Shown here: piece after piece, positions 40,505-50,461 of the stretch | Layout: each line of letters begins with the position of its first letter | Position numbering within the stretch: position 1 is the stretch's first letter | Source of the DNA: Piromyces finnis | Taxonomy: Eukaryota > Neocallimastigomycota > Neocallimastigomycetes > Neocallimastigales > Neocallimastigaceae | NCBI GenBank assembly: GCA_002104945.1 | Contig: MCFH01000004.1 | Coordinates: 517,001 to 581,000 of the forward strand | Direction: 5' to 3' | Length of the DNA: 64,000 nt | Notes under the pieces: model-generated | What the model saw: only the letters and a program-made list of their open reading frames with translations | Databases searched by the model: none | What the model was told of the DNA's origin: nothing | Translations under genes and position numbers: made by a program

Positions 40505-40585
<81 letters not shown>

Positions 40586-40610
40586 CATAATAATAAACAT
40601 AATAATAAAC

Positions 40611-40705
<95 letters not shown>

Positions 40706-41592
40706 TAGAATAATAATAATAATAATATGGTTATGATAATTATTAATTTTTATCAAAATAAATGTATCATAACAAAAAAGAAATTATAAAGCATAAATTA
40801 ATTTGAATTTTTAAAGTTTATCCATTATCAAAAAATAATTATCCTTTATGATATTTAACGTAACGTGGACAATTTAAAAAACTAACCTAACTTGATTAAA
40901 AATTAAAATTTACATAATCACCAACATTAATTATTTTTTAATTTTTTTTATATTCTTAATTTTGTTAAGAGCATGATATAAGATTTTATTATTTAAATAA
41001 CGAGGAAAGGAATTAATAATATTGATATTACTATTATCCTTATTATTAATATACATATATATATTTAAAAAATAATGAAGTTATAGCATATCATAATATC
41101 TCTAATATTAATGTTAAGATAAATTAGTTTCCATGTGTAATATTAATTCATAACTTTATAAAACTTAAATATTAATATCATTTTAACTTTTCTAAAAATA
41201 ACCTTCTTATTAATATTTTATTATAACTTTGCATGTAATAAAAATTTAGAGAAAAAAAAAATGCTCATATGTAATATGTAGCGTTTATCATATTTTTATA
41301 ATGAAAGAAAGGCGATAGGCTATATTCTTTAATTAAAAATATTTTATTTCATTATAAAATTTTTTATCTTAATATATATTTTTTGAGTTATTGTATTCTA
41401 ATTATTATTCTAATTATTATTATTATTTTAAGCATTTTTTTTTTTTTATATTTAAATTTTTTTATATACTTTTTTTTTTTTTTTTTTTTTATTTCTTTTT
41501 TAATACGTAGTGGGAATATAATAATTTTTAAAATAAAGTCATTCTATCTATTAGCATTAATATATTATAGTAAAAAAAAAAAAAAAAAAAAA
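39705..41592. other. Intergenic spacer with large microsatellite
   Basis: About 1.9 kb between two + strand genes. Its core is a roughly 540-base trinucleotide array (40186-40728). The stretch 41383-41592 is an open frame continuous with the ankyrin gene but is T-rich, low-complexity and ends in a poly-A run; I treat it as 5' flank. Confidence 0.6.
40186..40728. repeat. Large compound (TAC/TAA)n microsatellite
   Basis: About 540 bases of trinucleotides. The left half mixes TAC, TAA and TAT units (40186-40400); the right half is mainly TAA with periodic AAACATAATAAT interruptions around 40490-40500 and 40583-40612. Open frames of poly-Leu or poly-Ile/Ser read through it on the - strand are repeat artefacts. 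Confidence 0.97.
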
Positions 41593-43626
41593 ATGGAAAT
41601 AATTCAGAGTACAATAAAAACAGATGACTATGATAAAATATATAATTTTTTTGATAAAAATATTGGGATAGATCTTGGTTATATAAATAAACCCAATTTT
41701 GATATATTAATTTACTGTTTAAGAAACCAAATATCGTATCCTATTATTGAATTGATCGTAAAACGATTTTATTCCAATTTAAATTATGAAACAAGTGCTG
41801 GTGAAACGCCATTCTTTGTTGCTCTCGAATATAATAAATTTAAAATTGCAAAATTATTATTAAATCATGGTGCTAACATAAATTTTTGTAATCAACGAGG
41901 GGAAAATGCCGTATTTTATTTATTATCAAATGATCATTTAAATTCAAAATCCTTAATTTTTTTATTAAAAAACAATAGTAACATTAGATATACTAATAGA
42001 AATAGAAAATTTATTCTTTTAAAAGAATTGATAACTCATGAAAAACTCTATCTAATTCGAACCTATATTAATTATATCAATTTAAAAATTAATAATGATT
42101 TAATTTCAGGTTTAATTTATGCTTCAAAATCAAACCAAAAAAAAAGTAATCAAGAAATATACGATATTTTAAAAGAGGCAAAAAAAGAATTTTTAAAGGA
42201 AACTAGCATAGATGAACAACTATTTTTAAATGCCATTTTAACAAATAATATTGAAATAGTAAACTATTTTTATTCTTTGAATATTGATTTTATTAAAAAT
42301 TACTTTTCTAGAAATGAAGTATTGACAACTATTTGCAAGGGCAATCGACTCGATTTAATACAATTTGCTATTGAACATGGATCTAATGTAAATGAAAGGG
42401 ATGCAGAGACTGGTGATACTGGATTAATGATAGCTTGCCAAAAAGAGAATATGGATGTAATAAAGTATTTAATAAATCATACCGCTGATGTTAATCTAAA
42501 AAATAATAGTAACTCTACCGCATTAATGTATGCTAGTGAATTAGGTAATCTTTCCATTGTAAAATTCTTACTGGAAAACGCCTCAAATATTGATGATAAA
42601 GATAAGCATAACAATACAGCATTAGTTATTGCATGTAGAAAAGGTGTTAAGGATGTCATCGAATGCTTGATAGATCATCAAGCAAAATTGAATGAAAGGG
42701 GAACCTATGGAGATACAGCATTAATCACTGCCTATGAAAATGGTTACATAGAAATAGTGAAATATTTGGTAGAACATCATGCAGATATTAATGTTAGAAG
42801 TGATAATGGTGCTACTGTATTAATGAGTGCTTGTGAGAGAGAAGATTTGGATATGATTAAATATTTTATTGATCATCAAGCTAATATTAATGAAAGAGAT
42901 AATGTAGGATTTACTCCTTTAATGAATGCATGTGATAAGGGAAATCTTGTATTGGCAAAATATTTAATTGAACATAATGCAAATATCAATGAAAAAGATG
43001 AATGTGGTCATACTGTATTAATGTATGCCTGTGAAAATGGTGATTTAAATTTAGTTAAATTTTTAATAGAGAATAATGCAAATTGTAATGAAATAGGAAA
43101 TGAAGGGGATACCGCGTTAATGTATTGTTGTAAAAGTGGTAATATTGAATTATTTAAATTCTTAGTAGATCATAATGCCAATATTCATGCTAAAACAGAT
43201 CAAGGAAATACCATTTTATATTATGCCTATAAAAATAAGAAATATGGTTTATTTAAATATTTAGTTGTAAAGTATCCACATTTAATTAAAGAAAAAGATA
43301 ATAAAGGAAATTCCATTATATTCCAAATTTATAGGAATAGACATATTGAATTATTAAAATATTTAATTCGTCATCATGCAGATATTAATATTCAAGATAA
43401 ATCTGGAAATTCACTCCTATATTTAGTTTATAAAGAACGAAATGTATCCTTATTTAAATATTTAATCGATCATAATGCCGATGTAAATATAATAAATGAT
43501 GAAGGATTTTCCATAATGAATGATATTAGTAAAAATAATGATTATGAGCTTTATCAATATATACTTCAACATCAACACTTTGTAATTGAACGTAATAGAA
43601 GAGAAACAGGGGCAATTCCATTTTAG
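41593..43626 (+). CDS. Ankyrin-repeat protein
   Basis: Single exon, 677 residues from the ATG that directly follows a 20-base A-run. One ankyrin repeat lies near residues 68-100 (GETPFFVALEYNKFKIAKLL, NHGANIN), followed by a divergent helical segment. A block of about 13 consecutive repeats fills residues 240-665, with the usual pattern G.TALM.AC..G...IVKYLI.HHADIN. The last three or four repeats (GNSIIFQIYRN, GNSLLYLVYKE, GFSIMNDISKN) are more divergent. No other domain, signal peptide or membrane segment is seen. Ankyrin stacks bind proteins, so the partner and role cannot be told from sequence. The repeats differ from each other in DNA, so the array is old rather than freshly amplified. 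An in-frame ATG at 41383 would add 70 residues of Ile/Phe/Lys-rich sequence; I consider that non-coding. Confidence 0.85.
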   Translation: MEIIQSTIKTDDYDKIYNFFDKNIGIDLGYINKPNFDILIYCLRNQISYPIIELIVKRFYSNLNYETSAGETPFFVALEYNKFKIAKLLLNHGANINFCNQRGENAVFYLLSNDHLNSKSLIFLLKNNSNIRYTNRNRKFILLKELITHEKLYLIRTYINYINLKINNDLISGLIYASKSNQKKSNQEIYDILKEAKKEFLKETSIDEQLFLNAILTNNIEIVNYFYSLNIDFIKNYFSRNEVLTTICKGNRLDLIQFAIEHGSNVNERDAETGDTGLMIACQKENMDVIKYLINHTADVNLKNNSNSTALMYASELGNLSIVKFLLENASNIDDKDKHNNTALVIACRKGVKDVIECLIDHQAKLNERGTYGDTALITAYENGYIEIVKYLVEHHADINVRSDNGATVLMSACEREDLDMIKYFIDHQANINERDNVGFTPLMNACDKGNLVLAKYLIEHNANINEKDECGHTVLMYACENGDLNLVKFLIENNANCNEIGNEGDTALMYCCKSGNIELFKFLVDHNANIHAKTDQGNTILYYAYKNKKYGLFKYLVVKYPHLIKEKDNKGNSIIFQIYRNRHIELLKYLIRHHADINIQDKSGNSLLYLVYKERNVSLFKYLIDHNADVNIINDEGFSIMNDISKNNDYELYQYILQHQHFVIERNRRETGAIPF

Positions 43627-44160
43627 ATGACGTTTTAATTAATAAAGTTTCATAATACAAAGAATTCTTTTTTTTTTTTTTTTTTTTTTTTAAATACATA
43701 TATTTATTAATTCTTTGTACAAAAATAACCAAGTCAAAGTATTATTTTTGATTAATAGGATCAGAAATTTTAAACAATAAAATATATATAAAAAAAATAT
43801 AATATATATATAATGTAAATGAATATTTCTTTATAAATTAATATATATATTTTAAATTTTATTGGCATAAAGTTTTATATAAATTATATTATTTATAAAT
43901 AATAAAAACTTGAATATTTTCAAAAAAAAAAAAAAAAAAAAAAACTTCTTCTATTTGTATCATTTAAATATGCTTTGTATATAACTTTAAATTATATAAA
44001 GTCTTTCTATAATTAACGTTTTTTAATTATTATAATATTTTATTTTTACAATTTTAATTATAAAAGAGAAAAAAATAAATAAATAAATAAATAAAATAAT
44101 ATTATAAGAGATTTTTTATTTTATAAAAATGCAAATATGTACATGTAAATGTTTTTTTTA
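43627..44160. other. Convergent intergenic spacer
   Basis: About 530 bases of AT-rich DNA with long T- and A-runs between the 3' ends of the ankyrin gene and the GT34 gene. No gene seen. Confidence 0.6.
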
Positions 44161-44598
44161 TTAAAATTGTGTATATATTTCATTTTGATCTTCTCTGGGT
44201 AAATTATAATATTGTAAAATTTCATCTCTTAGTTCTTCATTAGTTTTGGATGTGTATAATTCTATATTTTTCATTATGTCTAATCTAACTATTTTTGCAA
44301 CATTTGCTTTATTATGAACTCCAGCTAAATGAATTAAGAATCCACCTTTATTACCATCAATTACTTCATACTCTATAGTTTTTTCTTTTTCTTTTTCCTT
44401 TTCCTTTTCCTTTTCATTTTCATTTTCCTTTTCATTTTCATTTTCATTTTCATTTTCATTTTCATTTTCATTTTCATTTTCATTTTCATTTTCATTTTCA
44501 TTTTCATTTTCATTTTCATTTTCATTTTCATTTTCATTTCATTTTCATTTTCATTTTCATTTTCATTTTCATTTTCATTTTCATTTTCATTTTCATTT

Positions 44599-44629
<31 letters not shown>

Positions 44630-46519
44630 CCTTTTCATTAACTTTTTCTTTTATTCCTACATATCTATTAAACCAGTATTGAGGAACAATAATATAATGA
44701 TCTTTTTCGTCTGATTTTGTTAAAACATTGTTTTGTGAACTTTGATCATGGAATTTTAAAAGTCTATATGGGTTATAATAATAATAGGATAATGATCGTA
44801 TTATCATGTTTAGTGACCATGGATGTACGCGTAGTAAGAATATCCCGCTATTAAGACCATTATAGTCTGAAGCTATAACCAAATGAATTTGATTCATTTC
44901 ATCAGGTGGTAAAAATGTTTCTAATTTAATATTTGGATTCGAAATTATTGTATCAGCATCAGACCAACTAATGATGCATTTGATAAATTCAAAAGGTAAT
45001 AGTATTAATATTATGTACTCTATTATAATAATAAAAATAACTTATTTGATATTATTTGATTTAAAACCTACAATATCCAGTCATATTTTTTTTCTTTTAA
45101 TCCTATTATGAGACTTTCCAAAATTGAATGAAGTTTCATATAATATATAGCTCTTTCAGTATCATATCTTTCTGAATATAATTGAAATTCATACCCATGA
45201 ATTTTTGAATATTGATATGCTTCGCTAATTGAATTTTCGACTTCTGTATTAGATTTAATTTGATCATGATATTTAACAAGTGCAATTCTAGGTTTTTTGA
45301 ATTCCTTTTCCCAAGATTTAGTTTTTTATAAAATTATGAAGGAAGAAGAATATAAAGAGATAATAAATGAAAAAAAAAAAACTTTAAAAACCCATATTTT
45401 TAATAAGTATTACATTAATCATTATTTATACGACAAATTATAAAAATATTAATAATAATAGAAAAAAAGGATAAATACTTTATTTTTTATACACTGATAT
45501 TTAATATGAAGATATTTATATATTACTCCACATCGGTTTTCGAAAAAATCATTATAAGGTTTTAATGTACATTCTTCTTTTCCTTCACATAAATCTTTTA
45601 CTACGCGTATTGGATCATATCCACAATCCACTTCAGTATAACGATAATCTTCTTTTATGTATCTATTATCTGAACCTGTCTCGCAGTTTTCAATATCATT
45701 TGCATAACGTCCATAAAAAGTATAATTTACAGATATAGTATATTGTGATGGACATGATAATACATATCCTTTTTGACTTTCATATGGTTGATTTTCTTTT
45801 AATTCGCATAGGTATTTTGAAGTTAAAGGAAGAACCTCCTCAAGAGAATCAAAATCATTTATATCATTTTTAAGAGTATTATTTACATAGATATTACTTT
45901 CATCTATATTATCTTCATCTGTGTTATTTTCATCCGTGTTATTTTCATCCGTGTTATTTTCATTTGTGTTATTTTCATTTGTGTTATTTTCATTTGTGTT
46001 ATTTTCATTTGTGTTATTTTTATCTGTGCTATTTTCATCTGTATTATTTTCATCTGTGTTATTTTTATCTAAATTATTTTCCTCTGTGTTATTTTCATTT
46101 AAATTATTTACATCTGTATTGTTTTTTAATTTATTGTTCATTAATAAGCGAAGATTAAGTTTTGTTCCGTCATCATTTTCTCTATCTAATGTAATCGGTC
46201 CATTTATTTCATTTATATCAAGTGGAACAAATCCTTTGACTGGAAATTGTTGTAATGTTATAGTATCATTTTGTTGACATTGTATTTTTTTTATGTTTTG
46301 ATATGCATCTTTTATTTTATCTGTAAGATTGTTTTTATTTATAGATATCATTAATGTTGTAAATCCTGTTGATAACATTATTAATATTATAAAAAGTAAC
46401 ATTAATATTACTTTTTTAATTTTTCGAGATGACAGGAACCTTTTCCGTTTTGTTGTTGTTGTATATAAGGGAATGGCATAATTATTTTGTGATTTTGGAA
46501 AAAGGGGAATATTGTTCAT
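44161..46519 (-). CDS. Type II membrane protein: SUEL lectin domain fused to GT34 glycosyltransferase (frameshifted)
   Basis: Exons: 46519-45479, 45304-45072, 44967-44161. Residues 1-36 are a basic cytosolic tail and 37-59 a membrane anchor, as in Golgi glycosyltransferases. A stalk of repeated NNTDEN units follows. Residues about 245-340 form a Cys-rich domain of the SUEL D-galactoside/L-rhamnose-binding type (YTFYGRYANDIENC, DLCEGKEECTL, ending KYLHIKYQC). The next exons encode a GT34 (GMA12/MNN10) catalytic domain: KPRIALVKYHDQ, WSDADTII with the DxD motif, ASDYNGLNSGIFLLRVHPW, IVPQYWFNRYVG. A Glu/Asn/Lys low-complexity tract then leads to GGFLIHLAGVHNKANVAKI and the stop. GT34 enzymes add alpha-galactose or alpha-mannose in the Golgi. 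Coding length is one base short of a multiple of three because one six-base repeat unit near 44535-44540 has five bases; as written the frame stops at 44373. The AAAAG acceptor at 45304 is inferred. Confidence 0.72.
44378..44636 (-). repeat. Coding (GAAAAT)n hexanucleotide repeat
   Basis: About 260 bases of six-base units within the GT34 coding exon, giving Glu-Ser, Glu-Asn and Glu-Lys dipeptides. One unit near 44535-44540 is one base short, so the frame changes from Glu-Asn to Met-Lys beyond it. Confidence 0.95.
45904..46110 (-). repeat. Coding 15-bp repeat giving NNTDEN units
   Basis: Roughly 14 imperfect 15-base units encoding Asn-Asn-Thr-Asp/Asn-Glu. Nearly every unit contains an N-x-T sequon, so the stalk between membrane anchor and lectin domain could be densely N-glycosylated. 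Confidence 0.9.
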
Positions 46520-47661
46520 ATTGAAAAAGTCACTTTTTTTTTTTTTTTTTAAAATATATTAATAAACTTTTTTTTATATGAAAAGAATAAGATTATAGTA
46601 ATGAAAAAAAGAAAAAAAAGAAAAATAATTGTAATAATTTATTAAAGTTAAAAAAAGTAAATATTAATATATATTATATATTTAATTTAGCTTAATTTTC
46701 TTTCTTTTATTTTTGCAAATATAATAAGGATAAGGTTAAGACTTTTAAAAGAAAATCAACACACAAAACAAAGATAAAAACAGTATTTTTTAAAATGCTA
46801 TTATTAAATAGAACATTAACAACACTATTATTGTTAATAATATAATTTATAGATTAACACACTTTTCATCTTATTTTCCCTAGTTTCCTTAACTTTTACT
46901 TTATTGAAATGAAATTTTAAACATTTTTAAATAGATATTCAATACTTCAATACGGTACATTAATATTATTGAATATAAAAATTATAACAAATGAGTTTTT
47001 ATGGTATGGTAAAAATGACAATTAAATAATAAATTGGATGATTTTAAATGAATTCAAGGTTAAAAAAATAAAAGTATCTCTATAGGATATCATATCTCAA
47101 AAAAAAAAAGGTTGTTTAAAAATTTGACTTTTAATATAAATTTAAAATTTTAATCCATAAAAAATTTAATTTATATTTAATTATAAAAAAATTTAATTAT
47201 TTTATATTTTTTATATTTTATTTTATTTAAATATTTTATATAGGTGTAAATCGAAAAAAAAAAAAAAAGTTTCAAACTATCGTATAAATATATATAAATA
47301 TATGTATATTTTGAATGTTATACATTTTAAATAATATTATTATTGTAAATATTATTATATAAAAGAAATAACTTTATATACAGATATTTTGTTATTACCT
47401 CATTCAAATAAACAAAAGAAAATTAATTATTTCTCACATTATAAATGATAATTATTTTAATTTAAAATTACGAAAAACTCCCCCCCCCCCCCCCCCCCAT
47501 AGTAATACTATTATTAATATTTAAAAAGAAATAATTTCACTGAAACTATTATTCAAATAGGATAAAAAGGAAAAAGCTTTTAATAAACAGCCAATTTCTT
47601 AAAAAAAAAAATTTTTTTTTTTATAATATTTAAATCATATTTAATATATAAACGAAACAAC
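46520..47661. promoter_or_regulatory. Divergent intergenic region with poly-C tract
   Basis: About 1.1 kb between the divergent GT34 and sorting nexin start codons. It is A/T-dominated except for a 19-base C run at 47480-47498. It must hold both promoters; no individual element is clear. Confidence 0.5.
47480..47498 (+). repeat. Poly-C homopolymer (19 bases)
   Basis: An uninterrupted run of 19 C, 163 bases before the sorting nexin start codon. All other long homopolymers in the window are A or T. Confidence 0.95.
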
Positions 47662-48604
47662 ATGTCATTTCAACCTGTTTCTGATCCATTAATGTCACCA
47701 GATTATATGGAAGATATTAATATAAATAACAATGATGAAGAAGAGAATATCAGCAAAATAACACACAAAAATAGTGAATTTGACAATAATGATGATTTTC
47801 CACAAAAACCAAATCTACCTCAAAGTGCTGGAAATCAAATTGATTGTTCATTCATTACACCACCTGAACCTAATATTAAAAAATTATTAAAAACAGCTGA
47901 TATAAATTCTCTTGCTGAATATGGTATTGATACCAGAGATAGAGTTCATTGTTGTGATTTATTAGATAATATCTTTAAACAAGAGAATTATAATGACTAC
48001 ACTATCGAAATTACTCAAGCCGAAAAAATTAACGACTTTTTCGGTAGTTCTTACATTGTTTACACTATTCAAGCTATTAAAAAGGATGGTCATAAAATAT
48101 TATTTGAAACCAAACGTAGATATTCAGAATTTGATATGTTACAAAAACATTTAATAGCACGTTTCCCAACCCTTATTGTTCCACCAATTCCAGGAAAATC
48201 TAATATTATTGAGTATGCTACTGGTTCTGGTAAAAATCAAAAAGATACCATGGTTGAGAAAAGAAAACGTATGTTACAAACATTTTTGAATAGATTACGA
48301 AATCATCCAGTTTTTTCTTGTATGCATATTGTTCATTTATTTATTCAACCAGGTGCTCAATGGAGTTCAAAACAAGATATTATTGAAATAAAAGAAGGAA
48401 CAGATAAAATTGTCTCTTGTATTGATGGTAATGCATAAATTATATTTATGTATTTTTGTTGAATTTTAATAGATCTTTAATAAATTACATAATATTAAAT
48501 AATTTTTCTTTTTTTATAATTTTTATAAATATATTATTATATATATATATATATTATATATTATACGTTATCATGACATTTAATACTTTTATAACAAATA
48601 ATAA

Positions 48605-48655
<51 letters not shown>

Positions 48656-49407
48656 TAGAGCCAAGATTAGCAATAATAAAAGATAAATTAACATTATGTT
48701 TAAAATATATTACTGCAATGTATAATATTCAATCTGAAGCATGTAAAAATCTTCAAGAATTAAGTATATTATATTCCAATTCAGGTGAAATATATAATTG
48801 TTGGTCAATGGAAAGAGAACCCTATGCTCCAATTTTAGATCAATTTAGAAAAGCCGGAGAAGCATTTTATGCCAAATTACAATCCATACTACAAACCATG
48901 GATAATTATATTGTAGATATATTAGTTCAGTATATAAGATATGTTGAAATTGCTTTTGGTGTTTGTAAAGCTTATCGAAACAAATATTTAAGATTCCAAC
49001 AAATTTCTCAACAACTAGATAACAAAAGAAACTATTTAAAACATATGGAAAATGGAAATGCACATGAACCAAGTGCTGAACCCACTGGTGGTATTGGTAT
49101 AGAGAATAATATTCTTAGATTTAAGAGTACCATTAATTCATTTATTGATAATGATCCGGTGATTACGCATCAAAAAAACATTACCAATACAAAAGATATT
49201 ATTGGTCAGTTAGAACAAGATCAAGAAAGTCAACTTAGATTATTAGCTATTGCTTCATTACAAGTGGATACAGATATTCAAAGATTTGAAAAAGAAAGAA
49301 AAGACGATTTTATAAATATGTTTAAGCAATATGCCATTATACATAGAGATCTTGATTCCTTTAAATATGAATTTTGGAGTACAGTGAAGTCCCAAATTTC
49401 TTCTTAA
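47662..49407 (+). CDS. PX-BAR sorting nexin, Atg20/Snx41-like
   Basis: Two exons, 47662-48427 and 48659-49407; phases close and give 504 residues. N-terminal 80 residues are Asp/Asn/Glu-rich and probably disordered. The PX domain (about 110-235) shows IVYTIQAI, RRYSEFDMLQKHL (the RRYSEF motif that binds PtdIns3P), FPTLIVPPIPGK and KRKRMLQTFLNRL. The second exon is an all-helical BAR-type region of about 245 residues (ELSILYSNSGEIYNCWS, QYIRYVEIAFGVCKAYRNKY, then FEKERKDDFINMF) that would dimerise and sense membrane curvature. The segment PPIPGK..KRKRML..FLNR resembles fungal Atg20/Snx41 more than Snx4. Those proteins act in endosome-to-Golgi retrieval and selective autophagy. The join G|AG across the intron extends the BAR region upstream of its first ATG. 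Snx4 or Snx7/30 are alternatives within the same family. Confidence 0.87.
48606..48651. repeat. (TAA)n microsatellite in the sorting nexin intron
   Basis: About 15 TAA units filling the 3' end of the intron 48428-48658, only seven bases before the acceptor. Confidence 0.9.
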
Positions 49408-49941
49408 AGTATCCAAAATTAAACATAATTTTTATTTATAGATAAAAAAAATATTTATTAAAATAAAACTAAATCAAAAAACAACAACAACAACAACAAG
49501 GATCAAAAAAAAAAAAAAAAGAAAAAATCGTTCTTTCATTCTCTTACCCTTAAATTTTAATTATAATTTATTTCATTTCTGTAAGAAACAAAAAAAAAAA
49601 AAAAAAAAAAAGAAAAACAATAAAATATTAAAATTTAAAAAATTTTGAATATTAAAATAAAAATTAAAAATAAAAAATTAGTGTATATATATAAAAAATA
49701 ATCATCAAAAAAAAAAAAAAGATAAAATAAAAATTGAATAAAATCTCTTTTTTAACTAATCGCTTATTTCCTATATTATAAATCTTTATATTTTTAATTT
49801 TTTTTTTATTTTTGTTTTATTTGATTTTATTTTATTATTATTTTTTTTTAAAGAAGAGATATAGTAATATTAGCAATATAGTAATGTATGCATTTTAAAA
49901 TAATTATTAGCATAATTATTAGTAGAAAAGAAAAATTTACT

Positions 49942-49977
<36 letters not shown>

Positions 49978-50461
49978 ATATATATAAAAAAAGAATATTA
50001 TAAAATTCAAGAAATAAAATAATAGATATTTTTTTTTCTTTTTTTTTTTTTTAAATAAAATCAAATAATGGTTTATAATAATAATGGTACAAAAAAAAAA
50101 AAAAAAATTATTGTTAAAAAAATAAATAATATTATTTAGAATAATGAATATACTTTAGTAATTTTTTTAAAGTTATTATTAAAAAAAAAAAGATATATAA
50201 TATTAAGTATATCAATATTTTTTAAATAAAATCAAAAATTGAAATATTACTATTTTTAAACTTTTTTTATCTTTTTGCTTTTAATTATAATTGTGAAATT
50301 ATAATGTATTATCAGAAAAAAAAAATTAAAAGTCATAAATCAACTATGTTATTATTATTATTATTATTATTATTATATTTTTTTTTGATTATTTATAAGT
50401 CACTATTATAATTGAAAAAGAATAAACGTTTTTTTTTATTTTGTTTTAAAATTCTTCTTAT
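49408..50461. other. Convergent intergenic spacer
   Basis: About 1 kb of AT-rich DNA with several long A- and T-runs (for example about 30 T near 49944) between the sorting nexin and PH-protein 3' ends. No gene seen. Confidence 0.6.

Noticed and set aside
40174-40756. Three overlapping open frames of poly-Leu, poly-Ile/Ser and poly-Ile/Tyr
   Set aside because: They arise only from reading the triplet microsatellite in its three frames.
41383-41592. In-frame 70-residue N-terminal extension of the ankyrin protein resembling membrane helices
   Set aside because: It is T-rich low-complexity sequence ending in a lysine run from a poly-A tract, typical of non-coding DNA here; the ATG at 41593 opens normal protein sequence.
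44373-44897. Stand-alone gene ending in a long Met-Lys repeat
   Set aside because: The N-terminal part is a GT34 domain fragment and the Met-Lys tail is the wrong frame of the hexanucleotide repeat.
45921-46277. + strand frames rich in Phe, Ser, Val and Cys
   Set aside because: They mirror the NNTDEN repeat of the - strand gene.
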